From assembly GCA_002709225.1 (NCBI GenBank), contig PAQH01000018.1, positions 1 through 59,524 of the forward strand: a stretch of DNA of 59,524 nucleotides, given 5' to 3'. The first letter of the stretch is position 1. Every line of letters begins with the position of its first letter. Positions 52,710-59,524 of this stretch are shown here, in pieces. The position numbers and the translations under genes are program-made. This DNA comes from Planctomycetaceae bacterium. GTDB lineage: Bacteria; Planctomycetota; Planctomycetia; Pirellulales; Pirellulaceae. Under the pieces are notes generated by a model that was not told the DNA's origin, searched no databases, and saw only the letters and a program-made list of their open reading frames with translations.

Positions 52710-53993
52710 CTAGTCGCGAAATCGTCCTACGACGAGAGTGATGTTCTGTCCGCCAAAACCAAAACTGTTGTTCAGGGCGATATTGCAAGTCGCTTCCCGG
52801 GATGCATTAGGAATGTAGTCCAAGTCGCATTCTGGATCGGGATTCTCGTAGTTGATTGTGGGCGGAAGTACGTTGTCGCGAATGGACATCAGACAAACAA
52901 TCAACTCGGTGACACCAGCGGCGGCGATCAAATGCCCCATCATACTTTTGGTACTGGACACGGGTGTTTTCAGCGCCCGTTCACCAAATACCTCACGACA
53001 AGCGAGTGATTCCACGCGATCGTTGACCGTGGTACTGGTACCGTGGGCATTCACATAGTCGACCTGTGACGGATCGATTTCTGCATCGGTGATGGCCATT
53101 CGCATACAACGAATGGCGCCCCGCCCAGCCGGATGAATATCCGTGACACGGTAAGCATCCGCCGTGGCACCATAGCCTAGAATTTCTCCAAAAATATGGG
53201 CGTCTCGACTGCGGGCGTGATCGAGTGATTCGAGTACCACCATCCCGCTTCCTTCTCCCAAGACAAACCCGTCACGCTGCAGATCAAAAGGTCGCGATGC
53301 CTGAGTCGGCTCATCGTTGCGCGTTGACAGCGCGGTCAGCAAGTTGAATCCCGTGATACCGAAGGGATGGATCATGCTGTGGGCACCGCCAGAAATCATG
53401 ACATCCGCATCACCACGACGAATGATCTCCGTGGCTTCACCAATCGCCTGGCTGCTGGCAGCGCAGGCCGTCAAACAATTCACTTGCGGACCCTGCGCAT
53501 TGAACATGCTGGATACATATCCCGCTGGCATGTTCGGTTCCTGTTCTAATTCCCCAATGGGATCAAGCGTTTCCAGACCCACTTGGGCGAATCGCGCCAA
53601 GTCGAGCTCACCATCTGCCAGGCCCGCAGCGACCATCCGTGAAAACGCCTCGAAATTCTGGTTTCCTTCACCGGCACCCAGGTAGACACCGAGACGGGTA
53701 GGATCCAGATCCTGGTCCTGAATTCCTGACGATTCCACCGCTTTAAGTGCCGCGCTGGCTGCAAAACAAGTATGGCGCGCACGCCGTTTCCAGAGGTCAA
53801 CGTCCCGACCTAAAGGCAGATTCTCGAAGTCCTTGATCTCTGCCGAAATCTTGGTGGGAAATCGGCTAGCATCAAAAACCGTCGTATAACCGACACCCGA
53901 GTCTCCCTGTTTGAGACGTTCCCAAACTGGATCGACGTCCAATCCGAGTGGATTGACTAATCCCAAACCGGTGACAACAACTCGATTTTTCAT
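52710..53993 (-). CDS. fabF: 3-oxoacyl-ACP synthase II (FabF)
   Basis: FabF elongates acyl-ACP by condensing it with malonyl-ACP. The 427-aa product has the Cys-His-His set: Cys177 (LTACAASSQAIG), His317 (NAHGTST) and His354 (MMGHLI), plus Lys349 (STKSMMGH). The Cys loop has AASS instead of the usual ATGT, so it is not the most typical FabF and could be a KAS II-like enzyme of a specialised pathway. It lies 329 bases after the alaS stop. No acpP, fabD or fabG is adjacent; the SDR at 18251 is elsewhere in the window. Confidence 0.92.
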   Translation of the reverse strand: MKNRVVVTGLGLVNPLGLDVDPVWERLKQGDSGVGYTTVFDASRFPTKISAEIKDFENLPLGRDVDLWKRRARHTCFAASAALKAVESSGIQDQDLDPTRLGVYLGAGEGNQNFEAFSRMVAAGLADGELDLARFAQVGLETLDPIGELEQEPNMPAGYVSSMFNAQGPQVNCLTACAASSQAIGEATEIIRRGDADVMISGGAHSMIHPFGITGFNLLTALSTRNDEPTQASRPFDLQRDGFVLGEGSGMVVLESLDHARSRDAHIFGEILGYGATADAYRVTDIHPAGRGAIRCMRMAITDAEIDPSQVDYVNAHGTSTTVNDRVESLACREVFGERALKTPVSSTKSMMGHLIAAAGVTELIVCLMSIRDNVLPPTINYENPDPECDLDYIPNASREATCNIALNNSFGFGGQNITLVVGRFRD

Positions 53994-54322
53994 TGCGCTC
54001 TGATTTGAACCAGGGTGAACAGGGCAAACATCGCCTTTGGGAGTGATCGAGTACGACCCGCAGAGAACAAGCCGCTACCGTTATCGACTCTCAGAAACAA
54101 ATCCATGAACACCTACCCAAGTTGTAGGGAATAAATCTCAGAACCTGAAACGGATTTTCGCGGACTGGGCCCGGATCGATTGGGGTAATCGACACCCGCC
54201 CGCCATTCTGAATGCGCGACAGGAAAAGGACCCCGTCCGCGCAGACCTCCAAGGCGAGATCTGGATTTTAGCCGGTCTCCCCCGCCCCGGGTATAGCGGC
54301 TGTGCAGGAGACCCAGGCCCAT
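53994..54322. other. 329-base spacer between alaS and fabF
   Basis: No gene is supported. An open frame of 69 codons on the minus strand (54113-54322) is low-complexity and Gly/Arg-rich and was dismissed. The fabF promoter is expected here but is not identified. Confidence 0.5.
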
Positions 54323-57136
54323 TCAGGCACCACCGAGCTGCTGTTGAATGACTTCCTGAGCCGTTTCCAGCGCCGCGGCGAGCTGTTGCGGATCTCGCCC
54401 TCCCGCCTGGGCCAGATCCGCTTTTCCACCGCCACCCCCCCCTACTACCTGGGCTGCCGCGGAGACCCATTTTCCGGCGTGCGCACCGCGATCGGTCAAT
54501 TCCGGACTCAATCCAGCCACCAGAACAACTTTCTCCTCGCCAGCGGGAGCGGCCAGCATCACCGCGATTGGTGGCGCCTGCTTGCGCAGACGATCGATCA
54601 GGTGACGCAGTAAATTGGGGTTGGCACCCGGGATTTCGGCGATCACCAGTTGATAATCCGCCAGCTGCTGAGCCTGTTCGAGGAGTCCTTCCACTGACAC
54701 ATCCCCCGAAGTAACCAGCTGCTGCCGTTGTTTTTCCAGGGTTTCAATTTCGGCTTGCAATGTCCGCAACCGCGCCGGTGTTTCAAAGAGTGCGACGTTC
54801 AACGTTCGCGCCGTTTGCCGCAGGGCTTCCTTGATCTCGGCGTAGCTGGCTTCCTGACCACTTGTTACTGCGATCGCATCCTCGGCGAAAACAGTCCGTT
54901 GTCCACCACCGGACAGCTCTTTCTTCAAGTCACGCACGGTGCGCGCCACAGCGGCGGCGGCCGCAGGGGTTTGCAGTACATCCACTTCCAGCAGTTGCGC
55001 ACACTCCGCCAGTGCCAGCCTCGTCTGCTGGGCATGTTCGCGGGCTTTATCTCCCGTGAGCGCAATCACGCGACGCACCCCCGATGACACGGCTTCCTCG
55101 GCAGTGATTTCAAAGGATCCCACATCTCGCGTGTTCTCTAGGTGGGTTCCCCCGCACAATTCCTTGCTGAAATCCCCCATCGAAACCATGCGGACCGGAT
55201 CGGGATACTTTTCACCAAACAACATCATGGCACCCGCCTGGCGCGCCTCAGCCAACGGGACAGTACTCGCTGTAATCGGCGCGGCAGCCTCAATACAGGA
55301 GACGGCATTCGCTTCGATCTTCGCCAGCTGATCGCCAGGCACCGCAGAGAGGTTCGTGAAATCAAAACGCAACCAATCGCCGTCGACTTTGGAGCCCTGT
55401 TGTTGTGCATGTGTTCCCAGGTTTTGTTGCAACGCATGGTGCAAGATATGTGTTGCCGAGTGCGCCCTGCGAATCGCTTGGCGCCGCAGGTTATCGACGA
55501 CCGCCGTGACACGACTTCCGGTGCGCAACTCACCTTCCAGCAAGTGGCCACGATGCAACAACAAATCCCCCTGGCGGTCCGTGTCGGTCACCAGGAACCG
55601 CGCGCCGGCGGCGGAAATTTCTCCGCTGTCTCCAACCTGTCCACCCGCTTCACCGTAAAACGGTGTCCGATCCAACACCAGCTGCACTGGCGTTTCGGGA
55701 CCGGCGGTACTCCACAGATCGACTAGTTGCTCGCCAGCAATGATGAACTTTAATTCTGCTTCCGCCTCGTTCGACTCGTACCCCAGAAATTCCACGGTAT
55801 GCAGAGCTTGCTTGATCGTCGCCTCCGGACCTTTAACGTCCATCACCGAATGCGTTAAACGACCGGACGCCTCGCCATGTGCCTCCATCGCGCTCTGAAA
55901 ACCTTCCCAATCAAAGGCCAGTTGCTGCTCCGCGGCCAGCGATTCAAAGACTTCGGGCGGTACCCCGTAAGTCTGGTAGAGGTCCGCAGCGGCAGCCCCA
56001 TCCACGGTATTGCGCCGTTCTTCCCTGAACTGGGAAAACAAATGCTCAATCCGTGCCAGCCCATCATCGAGCGTGCCCAGAAAACCGGTTTCCTCATTCT
56101 TGATGACGTCAGCGACCCGGTTCGTGGTTTCCAGCAATTCCGGGTACGGACCCTTCATCACTTCTACCACGGCCGGCACCAGCTGGTACAAAAACGCCTC
56201 GCGCAAACCGAGCTGATGTCCGTCCAAAACGGCCCGCCGCAGCAGCCGGCGAATCACATACTTTTCCTTCTGCGGACCAGGGTAGACGTTCTCGTGTATC
56301 GCCATGGTACAAGCGCGAACGTGATCCGCCATCCGCCGCAACCGCCGGCCCGCATCACTGTCGGGTACGTAAGCCACCTGGCATACCTCGGACGCGGCTT
56401 CCACGAGTGGTCGCAAGGTGTCGATGTGAAAGTTGGTGTCGACTTCTTGCAACGTCGCGACGGTGCGTTCCAACCCCATACCTGTGTCAATGTTCTTGCT
56501 GGGTAAGGGGCGTAAATTGTCGGGTGGATTTCCCACGCGATTGAACTGTGTGAATACCAGGTTCCAGATCTCAACTTCCGGGCCGCCCCCTGGCGGATGG
56601 TAGAAAATCTCACTACAGGGACCACAGACACCGTCCGGACCGTCGGTGGGTGCTCCGGCTGGCCAGAAATTATCGTGCTCGTCCATCCGTTCGATGCGTT
56701 CGGGGGAGAGGCCTATCTCCTGTTGCCAAATGTCGGCGGCCTCGTTGTCGTCCAGGTAGATCGACACGCTCAAGCGCTCTGCGGCGATTCCCAGCCAACG
56801 TGGGCTGGTGAGAAATTCCCAGGCCCAATGAATGGCTTCACGTTTGAAATAATCTCCAAAACTGAAATTCCCCAGCATTTCGAAGAAAGTCTGGTGATAC
56901 GCCGTGCGGCCCACATTGTCGATATCCCCGGTCCGCAAACACTTCTGGCATGTTGTCGCCCGGACGAAATCGAGTTTGACTTTACCCAGGAAGTGATCCT
57001 TGAACTGGTTCATACCCGCCGGGGTAAATAACACTGACGGGTCCCAGGTCGGCACCATGACGTCGCTGGGGCAACGCTTGTGCCCTTTGCCCTCGAAGAA
57101 CGACAAGTACATTTCCCGTAATTCGTCTGTCTTCAT
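54323..57136 (-). CDS. alaS: Alanyl-tRNA synthetase
   Basis: AlaRS charges tRNA-Ala and edits mischarged Ser and Gly. The 937-aa product starts MKTDELREMYLSFFEGKGHK and contains the class II motif 2 region (FVRATTCQKCLRTGDIDNVG) and QTFFEMLGNFSFGDYFK. The editing-domain zinc site is visible as HSATHILHHAL and CGGTHLENT. The C-Ala domain ends with GGGGGGKADLAQAGG. It is slightly longer than the roughly 876 residues of E. coli. The start ATG 57136 has a weak ribosome site. It is downstream of the large AAA ATPase on the same strand, after a 456-base spacer. Confidence 0.98.
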   Translation of the reverse strand: MKTDELREMYLSFFEGKGHKRCPSDVMVPTWDPSVLFTPAGMNQFKDHFLGKVKLDFVRATTCQKCLRTGDIDNVGRTAYHQTFFEMLGNFSFGDYFKREAIHWAWEFLTSPRWLGIAAERLSVSIYLDDNEAADIWQQEIGLSPERIERMDEHDNFWPAGAPTDGPDGVCGPCSEIFYHPPGGGPEVEIWNLVFTQFNRVGNPPDNLRPLPSKNIDTGMGLERTVATLQEVDTNFHIDTLRPLVEAASEVCQVAYVPDSDAGRRLRRMADHVRACTMAIHENVYPGPQKEKYVIRRLLRRAVLDGHQLGLREAFLYQLVPAVVEVMKGPYPELLETTNRVADVIKNEETGFLGTLDDGLARIEHLFSQFREERRNTVDGAAAADLYQTYGVPPEVFESLAAEQQLAFDWEGFQSAMEAHGEASGRLTHSVMDVKGPEATIKQALHTVEFLGYESNEAEAELKFIIAGEQLVDLWSTAGPETPVQLVLDRTPFYGEAGGQVGDSGEISAAGARFLVTDTDRQGDLLLHRGHLLEGELRTGSRVTAVVDNLRRQAIRRAHSATHILHHALQQNLGTHAQQQGSKVDGDWLRFDFTNLSAVPGDQLAKIEANAVSCIEAAAPITASTVPLAEARQAGAMMLFGEKYPDPVRMVSMGDFSKELCGGTHLENTRDVGSFEITAEEAVSSGVRRVIALTGDKAREHAQQTRLALAECAQLLEVDVLQTPAAAAAVARTVRDLKKELSGGGQRTVFAEDAIAVTSGQEASYAEIKEALRQTARTLNVALFETPARLRTLQAEIETLEKQRQQLVTSGDVSVEGLLEQAQQLADYQLVIAEIPGANPNLLRHLIDRLRKQAPPIAVMLAAPAGEEKVVLVAGLSPELTDRGAHAGKWVSAAAQVVGGGGGGKADLAQAGGRDPQQLAAALETAQEVIQQQLGGA

Positions 57137-57592
57137 GTTCTACAATCGCTGGGAGAAAAACGAAGAGTTGAAAGTGCCTCATGGACGCGCAACCCGCATC
57201 GCTTCACGGAAATCGCTGTACGCCCAGGGGATGACAGTCGCTACATGGCGCGGGTCAGGTCACCGACGGCGATCGAGCCAAGTCAGGGTCGCGCGCACGC
57301 AAATGGCGACAGTCAGCGCGGCGCCCTGTGTCTGGTCGACGACACCGTTCAGCAAACAGAGGCCAGTTTTGGGGGGACAACCGAGCCGGCACCCATAAGC
57401 GGTCATCATAGTCGCTGACACCCTGCCGGACTATGGGGAGCCCACGCTGGCACGATGATTTCCAGCGCCGTCGGGGCCCGACCGTCGTGTGGCACTGCGC
57501 GACGCCCCAGACCCGCGCCAAAAGATCTCTACCGACTCTACCTGCTAACGCGCGGCAAACCCTTCGTCCAATCGCGCAGCGCGTCACCGGCA
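57137..57592. other. 456-base spacer upstream of alaS
   Basis: It lies between the AAA ATPase stop and the alaS start. The frames in it give no recognisable protein. I looked for a T-box-like leader and saw none that I would defend. Confidence 0.5.
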
Positions 57593-59524
57593 TTATTCGG
57601 CGGTCGCGTCATCCGCTGGGTCAATCGGTTCCGCCGGCGGAGGGGAACTCGATTCCGGAGGCTGTTCAACCAGGCCCGCCGGTTCGTCATCGATGCCGCT
57701 GGTGATGGTCTCGATTCCCGCGGACAGCGCGCTGCCGATGTGGGCCAGGCCTTCATGAATTCCCTGAACTTGCTGGATCAAATCATCCAACCGAGCCTGC
57801 GATGCTTCGGAAAAGTCCGTCGTTGTTGTCCCACTGATGGGACCGGCAGGAGCCGCCGCCACCGGGGGGCGCTCGGCTTGCGTGATTTCATTGACTCCGG
57901 CGGAGACAGCGGTACCAATGTTATCCAGACCCTGTTGCACACCTGAAATCTGATCGATCAATTGCTCCAGTTGAGGGTTGATCGTCGGCGCTGTGGTGGT
58001 CGCCACTTTGCCGTCGGGATTCTCACCCATCCGATCCACCCCCTCGACCACTGCCTTGCGGATGGCATCCAGCCCATCGGAGAAGTTGCTCATCTGCAAG
58101 ACAACCTGGCCAAACTGGTCGTCGGCATCGAGGCCCTTCATCTTGACGTTCTGGGTATAGGCCCGTTTGATGTGGGCCCAGCGTTCGGCCTCCGCCTCGG
58201 TGAGAATCCCCATCAGCTCCCGGAACTTGAGCATATTGGCTTCGTTGTCACTGGTCAGGGTCTGCGAGTCGTTTTCATAATTGCTGACAATCAGGGTCTC
58301 CAGTTCCTGGTCATTCATGATCGACACCACCTTCTCGGCGATGCGGTTCATATTCCGGTACGACCCCTGCAGCTTGAAAGGCGGCTCGGTACGGTACTCG
58401 TCGGCCTGGGCGGCACTGCGAATGTATTCCCGGTTTACTTTCAGAATCACATCGCGCACCGTGACCAGCTTTTTCATCGTGGCCACCAGTTCATTCAACT
58501 CCTCGACCGAGTAGTTACCTTCCATCTCGATTCCCTCACGGGAATCCTGACCGGCCATCTTGATGATCGCGTACACATCCTGCTGGCTGCGGCTGGCCAA
58601 TTTGCTGAGCACGGGATTGGACGTCAGGCAGTTTTCCAGATAACTCATTTCAAAGGCGTCAGCCGTGTCACCAATAATTTCACCCAAGTTGTAGACGTCC
58701 GCACGGTTGGAGAGCATGTCCGGAATCTGGAACTTCTCACCACTTTCGGTATACGGGTTCCCGGCCATCACCACGACCACTTTGCGACCCCTCAGGTCGT
58801 ATGTGCGGGTTTGTCCCTTATAGACACCTTCGATCTTGCGCTGCGCATCACAGAGCGAAATAAACTTCTGCAACAGTTCTGGGTTACAGTGCTGGATGTC
58901 ATCGAGGTAAATCATCACGTTGTCGCCCATCTCCAACGCGAGATTCAATTTCTCAACTTCTTCTCGGGCCCCGGCGTTGGGCGCCTCGGTGGGATCCAGC
59001 GACGTGACATGGTGCCCAATCGCCGGACCGTTGATTTTCATGAAGATAATTCCCAGCCGATTGGAGATGTACTCCATCAGCGTGGTCTTACCGTATCCGG
59101 GAGGCGACACCAGCAGCAGCAAACCCATCAAGTCAGTGCGTTTGCCCTCACCCACCACGCCGATCTGTTTGGCCAGATTATCACCGATCAAAGGCAAGTA
59201 GACTTCATCGATCAACTTATTGCGAACGAATGAAGTCAGCACGCGCGGCCGGAATTCTTCCAGTCGCATGTCGTCGCGGGCCTCGTCGACCAGCTCCTTC
59301 TTACGTTCAATGTAACGCCGGTACCGCGGTACCACTTGGCGCTGGTAGTCATCCAGCTTTTGCATGAAGCGGTTGAAATTCAGGCGATAACCGCCCTTTT
59401 GGATCACACTGTGGCCGCCAACCAGCCCCTCCAGATCCTGCTGTACGCGGGCATCTACCACCGTCGTATGGTCCAGCTTCCCGGCCCGCAGATAGAGGGC
59501 GACTTCATCGATATAGTCCACGTC
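57593..59524 (-). CDS. C-terminal part of a large AAA 'DNA repair ATPase' (5' end outside window)
   Basis: The frame is open to the window edge, so only the last 643 residues are seen; the true start lies past 59524 (the GTG at 59521 is internal or incidental). Numbering from that GTG, a Walker A SPPGYGKTTLME is at 139-150 and Walker B VMIYLDDIQH at 202-211, with VVMAGNPYTESG as a sensor-like strand further on. Planctomycete homologues, from memory, are about 1700 residues with a coiled-coil N-terminal half. The C-terminus holds three related amphipathic segments (GLDAIRKAVVEGVDRM, GLDNIGTAVSAGVNEI, GLAHIGSALSAGIETI) and a Pro/Ser/Glu-rich tail. The substrate is unknown; 'DNA repair' is an inherited annotation. 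Confidence 0.82.
   Translation of the reverse strand, partial: DVDYIDEVALYLRAGKLDHTTVVDARVQQDLEGLVGGHSVIQKGGYRLNFNRFMQKLDDYQRQVVPRYRRYIERKKELVDEARDDMRLEEFRPRVLTSFVRNKLIDEVYLPLIGDNLAKQIGVVGEGKRTDLMGLLLLVSPPGYGKTTLMEYISNRLGIIFMKINGPAIGHHVTSLDPTEAPNAGAREEVEKLNLALEMGDNVMIYLDDIQHCNPELLQKFISLCDAQRKIEGVYKGQTRTYDLRGRKVVVVMAGNPYTESGEKFQIPDMLSNRADVYNLGEIIGDTADAFEMSYLENCLTSNPVLSKLASRSQQDVYAIIKMAGQDSREGIEMEGNYSVEELNELVATMKKLVTVRDVILKVNREYIRSAAQADEYRTEPPFKLQGSYRNMNRIAEKVVSIMNDQELETLIVSNYENDSQTLTSDNEANMLKFRELMGILTEAEAERWAHIKRAYTQNVKMKGLDADDQFGQVVLQMSNFSDGLDAIRKAVVEGVDRMGENPDGKVATTTAPTINPQLEQLIDQISGVQQGLDNIGTAVSAGVNEITQAERPPVAAAPAGPISGTTTTDFSEASQARLDDLIQQVQGIHEGLAHIGSALSAGIETITSGIDDEPAGLVEQPPESSSPPPAEPIDPADDATAE
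57704..58075 (-). repeat. Three degenerate 16-residue repeats in the AAA ATPase C-terminus
   Basis: Cores at 58028-58075, 57884-57931 and 57704-57751 share GLxxIxxAxxxG[VI]xx[IM]. Their spacing is 48 and 60 residues. They are probably amphipathic helices of a repeated helical hairpin. Confidence 0.7.

Noticed and set aside
54113..54322. A 69-codon minus-strand frame between alaS and fabF
   Set aside because: Gly/Arg-rich, no motif, no ribosome site; acpP was also looked for here and is absent (no DSL serine motif).
25761..57145. TTGTAGAACA shared by the dyad at 25758 and the sequence just before the alaS start
   Set aside because: A 10-base match between two sites is expected by chance in a window this size, and only one of the two sits in a dyad.
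57137..57592. A T-box or other riboswitch before alaS
   Set aside because: No specifier-loop or anti-terminator layout was recognised, and T-boxes are mainly a Firmicutes feature.
57962..59233. A 423-codon open frame on the plus strand opposite the AAA ATPase
   Set aside because: It is antisense to a clear Walker-motif protein, has no ribosome site and no recognisable domain; long antisense frames arise from the GC-rich codon pattern.
1..59524. Mobile elements, phage genes, defence systems, rRNA and tRNA genes
   Set aside because: No transposase, integrase, restriction, toxin-antitoxin or Cas gene, and no rRNA or tRNA was recognised. A tRNA-specific scan was not possible by eye, so a missed tRNA cannot be wholly excluded.

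Overview
The window looks like a chromosomal segment of a planctomycete, probably Pirellulales-like. This is inferred from gene content, not from any rRNA. The lineage-typical content is: secreted PQQ-propeller proteins, five Gfo/Idh/MocA-family proteins (two with Tat-like leaders), a TIGR03790 protein, a NIPSNAP protein, Ycf48-like and HEAT-repeat secreted proteins, two HtrA proteases, and the C-terminal part of a very large 'DNA repair ATPase'. Housekeeping genes are scattered among these (purE, recA, leuS, map, thrC, bioF, aroE, fabF, alaS, msrA). TTG and GTG starts are common. I see no rRNA, tRNA, CRISPR array, insertion sequence, prophage or plasmid gene.

Layout. 1-4.7 kb (minus): truncated PQQ-propeller gene, purE, a two-PDZ HtrA protease, recA. 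A 17-bp perfect dyad overlaps the likely recA -35 element. 5.0-8.1 kb (plus): a 1028-aa secreted multidomain protein. 8.2-11.7 kb (minus): a two-gene unit of a duplicated ABC-2 permease and a HEAT-repeat protein. 12.0-14.4 kb (plus): TIGR03790 protein. 14.6-16.7 kb (minus): HtrA protease with a PDZ followed by three PDZ-like modules at an exact 104-residue period. 17.0-20.6 kb (minus): DUF58 protein, then an SDR and a Gfo/Idh-like protein carrying two C-terminal membrane segments. 21.2 kb (plus): dolichyl-phosphate-mannose-synthase-like glycosyltransferase. 21.9-25.4 kb (minus): MFS transporter, small secreted unknown, Tat-type Gfo/Idh.

25.9-29.2 kb (plus): EVE protein, BioF, PhnW-type aminotransferase, MazG-like pyrophosphohydrolase. 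29.2-33.8 kb (minus): vWA protein and LeuRS. 34.2-37.8 kb (plus): Map, Tat-type Gfo/Idh, threonine synthase. 37.8-40.7 kb (minus): NIPSNAP, PQQ propeller and Gfo/Idh, probably one operon. 40.8-42.9 kb (plus): sodium/solute symporter. 43.0-46.3 kb (minus): SLC13 transporter, MsrA, Gfo/Idh. 46.5-51.3 kb (plus): a tight envelope-glycan cluster of two glycosyltransferases, a methyltransferase, an FkbM methyltransferase and a WaaF-like heptosyltransferase. 51.3-59.5 kb (minus): BON protein, AroE with an altered substrate motif, FabF, AlaRS, and the truncated AAA ATPase.

The most coherent pathway is the 46.5-51.3 kb cluster, which suggests an LPS-core-like glycan. No defence system or obviously new multigene system can be demonstrated. 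The strongest candidates for novelty are the PDZ array, the Gfo/Idh-membrane fusion with its SDR partner, the 1028-aa propeller/PIG-L-like/TPR/CBM9-like fusion, the AroE variant, and the recA operator. All functions are read from motifs and family memory; no database search was run.
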